From an uncultured Clostridia bacterium (GTDB taxonomy: Bacteria > Bacillota > Clostridia > Christensenellales > UBA1242): DNA of 17,392 bases. Shown one piece after another: positions 1 to 7,801 of this stretch; the stretch's first letter is position 1; the number at the start of each line of letters is the position of its first letter. The notes under the pieces are model-generated. The model was not told the DNA's origin, did not search any database, and saw nothing but the letters and a program-made list of their open reading frames with translations. The stretch is taken from NCBI GenBank assembly GCA_947384015.1, contig CANDFN010000010.1, positions 1 through 17,392 of the forward strand, given 5' to 3'. Position numbers and translations under genes: made by a program.

Positions 1-687
1 AGTGATGATTTATTGGATAACAAGTGTTTAGAGATACTAATGGACAATATTATTCAAACGGAAAGCGATTTGTCAATTTGTGAATGTTATAGATTTACAG
101 ATAAAACAAAAATTTGCAATAATATAAAAAACAATTACGAAGTTCTAAATCAAGAAAATATTTGTGAAATGCTATTAAAACAAAATAGTATTAATTTGGT
201 TATGGCACAGACTAAGCTATATAAAAAAGATTTATTTAAGGATCTAATGTTTGAAGTTGGCAAAATTCATGAGGATGAGTTTATTGCGCATAAAATTTAT
301 ATTAGATGTAACAAGGTTGTGATAACTAGCGCTCAATTATATCTTTATTATTTGAGAAATGGGAGTATAACTCAGTCGGGTAGATTTACAGAAAAAAACT
401 TAAACGCTCTACAAGCAATAGAAGATAGATATAGTTGTTTTAAAAACACTAAATTTGAACAACTTGCATTAAGACAATTGATAAATATGACTATATATCT
501 TTATAGTAAAGCATGTGCAATGAAAGCTGAAAAAGCTTTAATTAAGTTTTTAAAACAGAAATTTAAGTTTTATTATAAACAATCTAAGAATAAACGTCCA
601 AAACAAATATTGTTTAATATGTTTCCATGGGTTTTTAGTTTGCAGGCAAAACTTAAAGTTTTAGTAAAAAAAGTATTGAGAAAGTAA
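1..687 (+). CDS. Family 2 glycosyltransferase, C-terminal part (5' end outside window)
   Basis: The reading frame is open from base 1 with no convincing start inside the window. An in-frame TTG at 13 has no ribosome binding site, so the gene begins upstream. The first residues (SDD then LLD) resemble the segment just after the DxD metal/nucleotide-sugar site of GT-A family 2 enzymes. The motif HEDEF at about residue 95 fits the acceptor/catalytic-base region of these enzymes, followed by the usual YYLR-NGS-T segment. The last 60 residues are strongly basic and rich in Lys and aromatic residues, as in peripheral membrane glycosyltransferases. It lies 18 bases before another sugar transferase and heads a run of four same-strand polysaccharide genes. 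The sugar and linkage cannot be read from sequence. Family assignment is good but rests on the C-terminal half only. Confidence 0.72.
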   Translation, partial: SDDLLDNKCLEILMDNIIQTESDLSICECYRFTDKTKICNNIKNNYEVLNQENICEMLLKQNSINLVMAQTKLYKKDLFKDLMFEVGKIHEDEFIAHKIYIRCNKVVITSAQLYLYYLRNGSITQSGRFTEKNLNALQAIEDRYSCFKNTKFEQLALRQLINMTIYLYSKACAMKAEKALIKFLKQKFKFYYKQSKNKRPKQILFNMFPWVFSLQAKLKVLVKKVLRK

Positions 688-705
688 ATATTTTAAGGAG
701 AAAAG

Positions 706-1446
706 ATGATTCCTAAGATTATTCATTATGTTTGGGTTGGGGGCGGACCTCTAACCCCACTTGCAGAAAAGTGTATAGAAAGTTGGAAAAAATTTTGTCC
801 TGATTATGAAATTAAACGTTGGGATGAAACAAATTTTGATATTAATCAAAACATATATTGCAAAGAGGCTTACGAAAGTAAAAAATGGGCGTTTGTGTCA
901 GATTATATCCGCGCTAAAGTTTTATATGACTTTGGCGGTATTTATTTAGATACAGATGTTGAACTTATAAGGCCAATTGATGAATTTTTATCACATTCTG
1001 CATTTGCTGGTTTTGAAACAGTGGACGCAATATCTACAGGGATTTTAGGGGTAACTAAAAATAACATTTGGATTAAAAGTTTGTTGGATAGTTACAATAA
1101 TAGACATTTTATAAATGAATACGGACAATTTGATTTTACTACCAATGTTACTGTTTTAACCAATTTAACTAAACAACAATACCCAAATATGGTTTTTGAT
1201 AATACCAAACAGATTCTAGAGAATTTGGTTGTTTATCCTATAGAATATTTCTGTCCATTCTCATTTGTAGATAAACAACTTAGAAAAACCGAAAACTCTT
1301 ATGCAATTCATTGGTTTGATGGGAGTTGGGTTCCTAAAAAAAATATTTTCCAAAAGATTTGGTCAGGTATTAAAGGATTTTGTATTAAAATTATAGGCAA
1401 AAATAATGCACAAAAACTGAAGGCTAAATTTAAAAGGAAGAGATGA
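706..1446 (+). CDS. DxD sugar transferase of the Gly_transf_sug / GT32-like family
   Basis: The 246-residue protein opens with MIPKIIHYVWVGG, the standard start of bacterial capsular/LPS sugar transferases related to yeast Och1 (Gly_transf_sug). The family core follows: SDYIRAKVLYDFGGIYLD with the metal-binding DTD at residues 82-84. A conserved HWFDGSW segment lies near residue 200, and a basic tail probably contacts the membrane. The expected role is transfer of one sugar from a nucleotide donor to a growing lipid-linked repeat unit on the cytoplasmic face. The start is supported by AAGGAGA eight bases upstream. The stop overlaps the next start by four bases (ATGA), so translation is probably coupled. 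Donor and acceptor are unknown. Confidence 0.86.
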   Translation: MIPKIIHYVWVGGGPLTPLAEKCIESWKKFCPDYEIKRWDETNFDINQNIYCKEAYESKKWAFVSDYIRAKVLYDFGGIYLDTDVELIRPIDEFLSHSAFAGFETVDAISTGILGVTKNNIWIKSLLDSYNNRHFINEYGQFDFTTNVTVLTNLTKQQYPNMVFDNTKQILENLVVYPIEYFCPFSFVDKQLRKTENSYAIHWFDGSWVPKKNIFQKIWSGIKGFCIKIIGKNNAQKLKAKFKRKR

Positions 1447-2390
1447 TGAAAAAAATTAAGTTAACAATATTTACCCCAACTTATAATAGGGCAAACCGAC
1501 TGCCTCAATTATATGAATGTTTAAAGGCCCAAACAAATAAAGACTTTATTTGGCTTATAATTGATGATGGATCTACAGATAATACTAGACAATTTGTGGA
1601 GAATTGGGAAAGCGAAAACAAAATTAAAATTGAATATTTATATAAAGAAAATGGGGGCAAGCAAACTGCAATAGATTTGGCACATCAGGTTTGCACAACA
1701 GAATATATTTGTTGTTGCGATAGCGATGATATTATGTCTAACGATGCGGCAGAAGTTATTTATAAATATATTGAACAATATAAAGATGATAAAGATTTGG
1801 TCGGATTTGTTGGCAGAGTAACTAATTTTAATGGTGATATTATTGGTTATAAAGGAGAAACTATAACTGACAACTGGCCAGAAAATAGCATAAAAGTTTG
1901 TTTTTATGATTTGTCAACAAAATATAACTATAACGGAGAAACCGTTTTAGTCTTCAAAACAGAAATCGTAAAAAACTATCATTTCCCAGTTTTTGAAGGT
2001 GAAAAGTTTGTAACAGAGAGTGTTTTGTATAAACAATTTATGTATAATTATAAAATGGCTACAATGTTAGAACTTATTCATCCAATAGAATATCAGCAAG
2101 ATGGCTATACAAATCAGGGAATGGCTCTGTTTTTTAAAAATCCAAAAGGTTTTTTATATAGTGAAAAATTAAATGCTTATTATGAAATAAAATATGGGCA
2201 TAACTTTAAACGAAAAATTAAAAACTGTGCTAGGTTTTATGCTTGGAAAAAAGTTTTAAATATCAAGTTTAGGGAATTAGACAATTTTAAAATAAAATTT
2301 TTTTATTCATTATTGGGGAAAATCGCAAGCATTTTGTTTATTAATAAATTTAAGAAAATATTTAATGAGTATTTAAAACGCACAAGGTAG
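1443..2390 (+). CDS. Family 2 glycosyltransferase (GT-A fold)
   Basis: This complete 315-residue protein has the N-terminal GT-A signature: LTIFTPTYNRANRLPQLYECL (read as two overlapping parts, LTIFTPTYNRANRL and PQLYECL), the nucleotide-binding IDDGSTDNT at about 40-48, and a metal-binding DSDD at 93-96. A KENGGKQTA segment between them is typical of this subfamily. The C-terminal third is basic and aromatic, consistent with membrane association. Two adjacent ATG codons (1443 and 1446) are possible starts; AAAAGGAAGAG just upstream fits either. It overlaps the preceding sugar transferase by four bases and is followed two bases later by the flippase gene. It most likely adds one sugar to the repeat unit that the flippase exports. 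Specificity cannot be predicted. Confidence 0.9.
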   Translation: MMKKIKLTIFTPTYNRANRLPQLYECLKAQTNKDFIWLIIDDGSTDNTRQFVENWESENKIKIEYLYKENGGKQTAIDLAHQVCTTEYICCCDSDDIMSNDAAEVIYKYIEQYKDDKDLVGFVGRVTNFNGDIIGYKGETITDNWPENSIKVCFYDLSTKYNYNGETVLVFKTEIVKNYHFPVFEGEKFVTESVLYKQFMYNYKMATMLELIHPIEYQQDGYTNQGMALFFKNPKGFLYSEKLNAYYEIKYGHNFKRKIKNCARFYAWKKVLNIKFRELDNFKIKFFYSLLGKIASILFINKFKKIFNEYLKRTR

Positions 2391-2392
2391 AT

Positions 2393-3934
2393 ATGACAAG
2401 AACCCAAAATGTTAAAAGAAACTTAGTGTTTAATACTATAAAGTTTGTATCGCAATTATTATTGCGTTTTATTTTGCGCACTGCTTTAATTTATGTTATG
2501 GGCGCAGAATACATAGGGTTAAATGGACTGTTTAGCAATATATTTACATTTCTAAATTTGGCAGAGTTAGGTATTGGTTCGGCAATTGTTTTCTCCATGT
2601 ATAAGCCTATTGCAAATGGAGATTTAGAAAAAGTTAAATCTTTGCAAAATTTATATAAAAAGTTCTATTTAATTATAGCTTTAGTAATTTTGGTGGTTGG
2701 CGGAATTTTAACGCCTTTTATAAAAATTTTTATAAAAGATGAAGTAAATGTCAATATAAACATATATATTTTGTTTTTAATGTATTTGGTAAATTCTGTT
2801 GTCGGATATTTCTCTGCACATAAGCGCTCTTTATTACTTGCTTATCAGCGCAACGATATAGAAAATAAAATTAACACAGTTTGCACATTTATACTTACAA
2901 TTATTCAAATTGCAATATTGTTTTTATTTAAAAATTATTATGCCTATTTTGCTGTTAATATAGTATTTACGATTTTGGAATGTGTGGTTATTCACCTTGT
3001 GGCAAATAAATATTACCCAGAAATAAATGGGAACGCTAAACCATTGGATAAAGACACAAAAAAAGAAATCTCTAAAAATATGGCAGCTTTAAGTTTACAT
3101 AAAATAGGTTCTGCAGTAGTGTTTTCTACTGACAATATTTTAATATCTTCGCTTTTTGGTGTTGTATTATTAGGAGCATATTCAAACTATACTTTAATAA
3201 TATCTAGTTTAGGCTCTCTGTTTTTACTTTTAACAAATGCTTTAACGGGAAGTGTGGGTAATTTAATTGCAAGCAGTGATAAAGAGCATATTTACAAAAA
3301 GTTTAAACAAATAAATTTTATTTTTTCATTTTTAACTGCTTTTTGTTCAATATGTTTATTTGTATTGTTCCAACCATTTATTAAAGTTTGGACAGGTGGT
3401 GGAGATTATTTATTAAGTTTTTCTACTGTAACTTTATTGTGTTTAAGTTTTTATTTCACAAGGATGCGAAATGGTGTTGGATTGTTTAAAGATTGTGCGG
3501 GTTTGTTTTGGCAAGATAGATGGAAGCCTATTGCTGAGGCTGTAGTTAACTTGGTTGTGTCTATAATTTTAGCAAAATTTATGGGTATAAATGGTGTGTT
3601 CTTGGGAACGATTATTAGCACTATTATAGCACCATTTTGGGTAGAACCTTATCTGCTTTTTAAACATGTATTTAAAAAGAGTTCTTGGCAATACTTTAAA
3701 AGATATATATTAGATTTTGTAATTACCATTGCGGTTGCATGTATAACTTTCTTTATTTGTTCGTTTATTCCAGAGGGTGGAATATGGTTGTTAATAGCAA
3801 GATTTGCAGTTGCAGGAGTGTGTAATATAACCTTATTGGTAATTGCATATTCTTGGTCTAGTGAATTAAAAGAAACATTTATATTAATAAAAAAAGTTAT
3901 AGGAGATATGTTTAAACGCAATAAAAACAAATAA
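2393..3934 (+). CDS. Wzx-type polysaccharide flippase (MOP/MATE superfamily)
   Basis: The 513-residue protein is highly hydrophobic, with roughly twelve to fourteen membrane segments spread over its length and short charged loops, the layout of MOP-superfamily oligosaccharide flippases. The N-terminal stretch has the family pattern of an amphipathic RNLVFN helix, then a helix ending in YVMGAEYIGLNGL and one containing LNLAELGIGSAI. Its expected job is to turn the undecaprenyl-linked repeat unit made by the upstream glycosyltransferases to the outer face of the membrane. The Shine-Dalgarno AAGG overlaps the stop region of the preceding gene, and the gap is two bases, so it is part of that operon. 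It is the last gene before a strong terminator. No Wzy-type polymerase is visible in the window. Confidence 0.88.
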   Translation: MTRTQNVKRNLVFNTIKFVSQLLLRFILRTALIYVMGAEYIGLNGLFSNIFTFLNLAELGIGSAIVFSMYKPIANGDLEKVKSLQNLYKKFYLIIALVILVVGGILTPFIKIFIKDEVNVNINIYILFLMYLVNSVVGYFSAHKRSLLLAYQRNDIENKINTVCTFILTIIQIAILFLFKNYYAYFAVNIVFTILECVVIHLVANKYYPEINGNAKPLDKDTKKEISKNMAALSLHKIGSAVVFSTDNILISSLFGVVLLGAYSNYTLIISSLGSLFLLLTNALTGSVGNLIASSDKEHIYKKFKQINFIFSFLTAFCSICLFVLFQPFIKVWTGGGDYLLSFSTVTLLCLSFYFTRMRNGVGLFKDCAGLFWQDRWKPIAEAVVNLVVSIILAKFMGINGVFLGTIISTIIAPFWVEPYLLFKHVFKKSSWQYFKRYILDFVITIAVACITFFICSFIPEGGIWLLIARFAVAGVCNITLLVIAYSWSSELKETFILIKKVIGDMFKRNKNK

Positions 3935-3960
3935 AAACAGGGCAAAATGCTCTGTTTTTT
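3933..3960. terminator. Intrinsic terminator, probably bidirectional
   Basis: An 11-pair stem (AAAAACAGGGC with GCTCTGTTTTT, one G-T pair) closes a five-base loop. It is followed by a T-run on the plus strand and, because the stem starts with an A-run, by a T-run on the minus strand too. It sits directly at the flippase stop codon and about 90 bases downstream of the convergent rel gene, so it can end both transcripts. The DNA from 3961 to 4047 is AT-rich, with a short direct repeat of GTTTTTGTATTT at 3986 and 4001, and holds no gene. Confidence 0.8.
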
Positions 3961-4047
3961 ATTATTTATTGTTTGATTTTTTAAGGTTTTTGTATTTATT
4001 GTTTTTGTATTTTTGGAAATTGTTGAGTAAAATATTGCCTTAAAATA

Positions 4048-5871
4048 TTATTTCTTTTTAGATTTTTTTATTTGAGGCAGGGGCTTCCAACCAGCTTCAA
4101 TTAGGCGGGCAGTATCAAAAAATGTTAGGTTAGGACAGGTGTTTTTATGAATAATTATACCTCTTCCTGTAGAGATGAAGCCAATAACCTCGTCTCCGTA
4201 TTTAGGTTGGCAACACCCGGCAAATTGAACTATTGTGTTGTCAAAGCCTTTAACTGTTATTTGGTTTTCGCTTGGTTGGGCTAGAGTTATGCTTTTGGTT
4301 AAAGTTGAGTTGGATTCTTCCAACTTTAATTGTTTTTGGTAGTTAGTTGCCAGCTTGTTGGCTAGATATTTTGCACTTATAGCATTAGTTCCTATGTTTG
4401 CAAACAATTCATCGTTGTCCGTCATGCTATAGTAGTTAAGGAACTCTTGCAAACTTTGTTTATCCATAAGTTTGTTTAAAGGAAAACCCTTTTCTTTAAT
4501 TGCATTTTCCAACATGTTTTTGCCAAGGCGGATTGTTTCTTCTTTTATATTTTTCTTAAAGAAGGTGTTTATTTTAGAACGAGCTGAGCTGGTTTTACAA
4601 ATTTTAAGCCAATCTGGTGATGGACCCTTAGAATTTGGGTTGGTAATTATTTCTACAACATCGCCGTTGTTTAGTGCGGTTGTGTTGCGAACCATTTTAC
4701 CATTTACTTTTGCTCCAACATATTTATTGCCAACTTCACTGTGAATGCTATATGCAAAGTCTATTGGAGTAGAGCCGGTAGGAAGATATATTACTTTACC
4801 TTTTGGTGTTTGAACAAAAATTTCGTTGTTATAAATATCTTGGTTTAGCGAACTAGTTAGTTCGTCTATGCTAGAATTTTCATCCTCCATCATTTGTCTT
4901 AACCAAGCAAGGCGGATGTCTAAAGAATCTTGCTTAGAACGTTTTTCTTTATACATCCAATGCGCAGCAACACCATATTCGGCATACTGATGCATGTCTT
5001 CAGAACGAATTTGTATCTCCACAGGGAAACCTTCAAATTTAACTGTAGAGTGTATTGACTGGTAACCGTTAGGTTTAGGTATTGCAATATAGTCTTTAAA
5101 CCGGTTTTTTATAGGTTCAACTTCGCTATGTAATCTGCCAATAAGTGCATAGCAATCTGCCACATTTTTAACAATTGCACGCACAGCTATAAGATCATAA
5201 ATTTGGTCTAGTGGGTGACTTTCTAGTTTTTTATAAATGCTGTAAATGTGTTTTTTTCTACCATACACGCGCCCTGTTATGTTTAGTTCTTCCATGCACT
5301 TTTTTACAAGTGAAACTAATCGTTCTACAATAGGTTGCCTTTTGTGGAAACGGCTATCTACCTCTTCTTGAATTTCGTTGTATTTATCTGGATTAATAAT
5401 TAAGAATGCAGAATTTTCAAGTTCTGTTTTGTAGTTTGATAATCCCAAACGGGCAGAAAGTGGGGCGTAGAGCGCAGTAACAGAATTTGCTAGGGTGGTG
5501 CGTTCTGTGTCGTTTAAATTTTCTGCAAATCTACATTGCATTACAACCAAACCGATTTTTAGCATTATGGTGCGAACATCTTTTGTAATGGCAAAGAACA
5601 TTTTTCTTAAATTTTCTGCTTCTTCTTTTTGTTGAGCGTAATTTAATTTGTCTAATTTGTCTAGAACTGACACTGTTTTATATATAGCTTCTGGGTAAGC
5701 TGTTTTAATGTCTACTAACCTAATTTGTTTTAAAGTTAGCAAAAAATATAAAGAACCTTCTTGTTTTTTTTCTTCTCCCAAATTCATGTCTTTTAATATA
5801 TCAATTAGCACTTTAAACTTTTGCTTGTTAAAGTCTGTAAGTTTTTCAATTCTTTCTTCAATGTTTAACAT
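4048..5871 (-). CDS. rel: Rel/RelA-family (p)ppGpp synthetase with eroded hydrolase domain and no ACT domain
   Basis: This 607-residue protein has the Rel domain order but is shorter than the usual ~730-740. The synthetase is intact: GRKKHIYSIY at 204-213, RFKDYI at 257-262, PKPNGYQSIH at 265-274 and VEIQIR at 284-289, all ATP/GDP-site motifs. The RFKD charge type is that of bifunctional Rel enzymes. A TGS domain (about 358-415) and the conserved-cysteine domain (CC at 553-554, C579) follow. Two parts are abnormal. The N-terminal HD hydrolase region lacks the HP, HDxxED and ADRLHN metal and catalytic motifs; the last is replaced by KIGLVVMQC at 105-113. The protein also ends in a Lys-rich tail where the ACT/RRM domain should begin. 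It should therefore make (p)ppGpp from ATP and GDP/GTP but not degrade it. The SD AAGGAT precedes the ATG. Confidence 0.93.
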   Translation of the reverse strand: MLNIEERIEKLTDFNKQKFKVLIDILKDMNLGEEKKQEGSLYFLLTLKQIRLVDIKTAYPEAIYKTVSVLDKLDKLNYAQQKEEAENLRKMFFAITKDVRTIMLKIGLVVMQCRFAENLNDTERTTLANSVTALYAPLSARLGLSNYKTELENSAFLIINPDKYNEIQEEVDSRFHKRQPIVERLVSLVKKCMEELNITGRVYGRKKHIYSIYKKLESHPLDQIYDLIAVRAIVKNVADCYALIGRLHSEVEPIKNRFKDYIAIPKPNGYQSIHSTVKFEGFPVEIQIRSEDMHQYAEYGVAAHWMYKEKRSKQDSLDIRLAWLRQMMEDENSSIDELTSSLNQDIYNNEIFVQTPKGKVIYLPTGSTPIDFAYSIHSEVGNKYVGAKVNGKMVRNTTALNNGDVVEIITNPNSKGPSPDWLKICKTSSARSKINTFFKKNIKEETIRLGKNMLENAIKEKGFPLNKLMDKQSLQEFLNYYSMTDNDELFANIGTNAISAKYLANKLATNYQKQLKLEESNSTLTKSITLAQPSENQITVKGFDNTIVQFAGCCQPKYGDEVIGFISTGRGIIIHKNTCPNLTFFDTARLIEAGWKPLPQIKKSKKK

Positions 5872-5885
5872 AAATTATCCTTTTT

Positions 5886-5913
5886 ATTATAGCATAAACT
5901 TAATAATTTTCAA
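5886..5913 (-). promoter_or_regulatory. Candidate sigma-A promoter of rel
   Basis: On the minus strand TTGAAA (5908-5913) and TATAAT (5886-5891) are 16 bases apart, and TGC before the -10 gives an extended -10. The sequence match is very good, but the predicted start (about 5879) falls on the Shine-Dalgarno AAGGAT at 5877-5882. The message would have an extremely short leader or another start point is used. The remaining spacer (5914-5992) is almost pure A/T with nothing recognisable. Confidence 0.45.
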
Positions 5914-5992
5914 AGCTCTAAATTAATAATATATAAAATTATAAAAAAATAATATTAAATTGATAAAATTTATTAAAATCTTTTATTTATAT

Positions 5993-6019
5993 AAAAAAAG
6001 TAAGGGAAACCTTACTTTT
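5993..6019 (-). terminator. Intrinsic terminator of the DUF4832 gene
   Basis: A ten-pair stem (AAAAGTAAGG at 5996-6005 with CCTTACTTTT at 6010-6019) closes a four-base loop. Read on the minus strand it ends in a T-run, about 27 bases after the stop codon of the gene at 6047. It separates that gene from rel, which has its own promoter. Confidence 0.82.
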
Positions 6020-6046
6020 ATAATTAAGCTTAATTTTTATAATTTC

Positions 6047-7612
6047 TTATTTATTTACTACAAAATTACCAACTAAGTTTGCTTTATAATTATCGCTCCA
6101 ACCATTACCTTGGTTTGCAAATTGCACACAATAAGCTGGGTTATTAATATCTCCGCTATAAACACATAAGTAAACTTTATAGTTACCATTTTGTAGGTTG
6201 ATGTTGGTTGAAAGATTAAGTTCAGCTTCGCCATTATATGTTCCAACAACATTCTGGTAGGCAACTGTTCCATCTTCTTTTACAAACATCAATTTTAAAT
6301 TTTTAGTTTTATTAAAGTTGTTAAAACCTACATTTTTAATGTTAAGCTTTATTGTTAAATTATCATAATTGCTTGTGTAGTTAAATACTGAATTTGTAAG
6401 AACCAGTCTATAGCCTAGGTGATTTTCAATATATCTAAAGCCAGTTTGACCATCATATAAACTGTCTAGAGCCACTTCTTGCATGCTTTCAGCATTATAA
6501 ATCTCAGATTTCCATTTATCTGTAAGTCTTGAGTCATAAATTCCATTTATATAACTTGTGTGTAAGACAAACATCTCAGGTATGCAATTTTTAAGTTCAC
6601 CATGAACGCCAGCTGGGAAAAGAGCTTCTCCACCAAAAGCTGAGTTTGCAGTAAACTGACTTAGAAATTCGCCATGAACATATCTAACAGTATTCCATGC
6701 TGTGCCAGGAATTCCATCAATAGAATCAATTGGAGTAAATGTGCCTGAATCGTTAGAGTTATATAAATAACTATCATCATATAAGCCTAATCTTTTAGTT
6801 TTTTCATTTAAAGTAATTTTTTCATTTAATAATACTTGTTTGTTGGTTATGCCTATATAATCGTATATCATTTGAGGAGTTCTAACTAATAATATTAAGT
6901 TTTTAGTATTGTTCAAAAAGGTTTCTATTAGTGGAGTGTAGTAGGTAGAACTAACATAGTTTGAAGTTGTTCCATCGGTCATTTCGCCCCATTTCCCAAT
7001 CATACCAGCTTCAATGGCTGTGATTGTATCTTCAAAATCATTTAACACAGAACATATTTGCTCCACATGTTTTAAAAGCATTTCAAATTCAGGCTCGCTA
7101 TAATTGAATAGTGTTTCATTATAAGATTTATTATAAGAGAAACGGATAATTATATTTTTTTCTTTACTTTTTAATAAATTCAATTCTTCTCTTAAAAAAT
7201 CTAATGCGGCAGTTGTAAGTTCTAAATCCTTATTTCCATTAACAGCTTTAGAAAATTCGCTAATGTCCACCCTCATATTGTATAATTGATAATCTTTTGA
7301 TGCTTCATCGTTAAGAACGTAGTCTTGACTTGTAATTTTACCATCTGGGCCAATACTTACAATAAATGGGTAGTAAAAGCCTTGATCTGGATTATTTATT
7401 TTTTCTATGCTTTCGTTGTAATTCAAATTCTGCTTAACAGAATATGAGGTAACAATAGGGGGAGTAGAGCCACCTTCGTTGCCATCCCATGGTGGGGTGT
7501 TTGGCTTACCGCCGTTATTCTTTTTAGGCAGGTAAATTCCTAGTAAAACAGCCATTAGTAATAATATAATAACAACTGTAATACTGCAAATTGTAATTAT
7601 CTTTTTCTTCAA
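6047..7612 (-). CDS. Membrane-anchored extracellular DUF4874/DUF4832 protein
   Basis: The 521-residue protein starts with three lysines and one hydrophobic segment (about 5-28), then a Gly/Pro/Asn-rich linker, so it is probably held by an N-terminal membrane anchor with the rest outside. No lipobox cysteine is visible. Residues from about 65 carry the DUF4874 pattern (YNESIEKINNPDQGFYYPF; later IIRFSY and EAGMIGKWGEM), followed by a DUF4832 region (RLGLYDDSYL, then a GGEALFP segment) and an Ig-like beta-rich end. The two domains occur together in secreted proteins with a barrel resembling glycoside hydrolases, but no activity is established. The glycan role suggested by the nearby polysaccharide genes is inference. 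The start codon is TTG, chosen because AAGGAGG lies just upstream and the signal follows directly; the four-base spacing is short. Confidence 0.8.
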   Translation of the reverse strand: MKKKIITICSITVVIILLLMAVLLGIYLPKKNNGGKPNTPPWDGNEGGSTPPIVTSYSVKQNLNYNESIEKINNPDQGFYYPFIVSIGPDGKITSQDYVLNDEASKDYQLYNMRVDISEFSKAVNGNKDLELTTAALDFLREELNLLKSKEKNIIIRFSYNKSYNETLFNYSEPEFEMLLKHVEQICSVLNDFEDTITAIEAGMIGKWGEMTDGTTSNYVSSTYYTPLIETFLNNTKNLILLVRTPQMIYDYIGITNKQVLLNEKITLNEKTKRLGLYDDSYLYNSNDSGTFTPIDSIDGIPGTAWNTVRYVHGEFLSQFTANSAFGGEALFPAGVHGELKNCIPEMFVLHTSYINGIYDSRLTDKWKSEIYNAESMQEVALDSLYDGQTGFRYIENHLGYRLVLTNSVFNYTSNYDNLTIKLNIKNVGFNNFNKTKNLKLMFVKEDGTVAYQNVVGTYNGEAELNLSTNINLQNGNYKVYLCVYSGDINNPAYCVQFANQGNGWSDNYKANLVGNFVVNK

Positions 7613-7632
7613 AATTCCTCCTTATTTAACTT

Positions 7633-7662
7633 AGTTTAACATATTTTGTAAAAATTAGTCAA
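7633..7662 (-). promoter_or_regulatory. Candidate sigma-A promoter of the DUF4832 gene
   Basis: On the minus strand TTGACT (7657-7662) and TAAACT (7633-7638) are 18 bases apart, and TG one base before the -10 makes it an extended -10. It lies about 20 bases upstream of the TTG start and AAGGAGG site. It is divergent from the helicase promoter about 70 bases away. Confidence 0.55.
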
Positions 7663-7732
7663 GGTTTTATTTAAATATAAAAAATAAATATTGAAATTAA
7701 ATAATTCAATAAGTTAAAGGCTATAAATTAAT

Positions 7733-7761
7733 TTGCAAATATTTTTGTTTTGTTTTATAAT
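7733..7761 (+). promoter_or_regulatory. Candidate sigma-A promoter of the helicase gene
   Basis: TTGCAA (7733-7738) and TATAAT (7756-7761) are exactly 17 bases apart, predicting a start near 7768 and a leader of about 34 bases. The -35 box begins at the same base as an in-frame TTG that would extend the helicase by 23 residues. A promoter here argues that this upstream frame is untranslated and that the gene starts at 7802. Confidence 0.52.
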
Positions 7762-7787
7762 AAATAAGATTAATAATAAATCACAAA

Positions 7788-7795
7788 AGAAGGGG
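7788..7795 (+). promoter_or_regulatory. Ribosome binding site that fixes the helicase start
   Basis: AGAAGGGG lies six bases before the ATG at 7802. No such site precedes the earlier in-frame TTG at 7733, so translation is placed at 7802. Confidence 0.75.
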
Positions 7796-7801
7796 CTAAA
7801 G

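Noticed and set aside
3986..4012. Short tandem-like repeat GTTTTTGTATTT (two copies, 15-base spacing), possible array
   Set aside because: Only two copies in T-rich intergenic DNA between convergent genes; no CRISPR-like spacing and no cas genes in the window.
4472..5926. Plus-strand open frames opposite rel (4472-4744 and 5708-5926)
   Set aside because: They lie antisense to conserved Rel domains or its start region, lack ribosome sites, and their composition is that of a complementary strand.
6047..7612. Lipoprotein signal peptide for the DUF4832 protein
   Set aside because: The hydrophobic segment is not followed by a lipobox cysteine; a simple N-terminal anchor or cleavable signal fits better.
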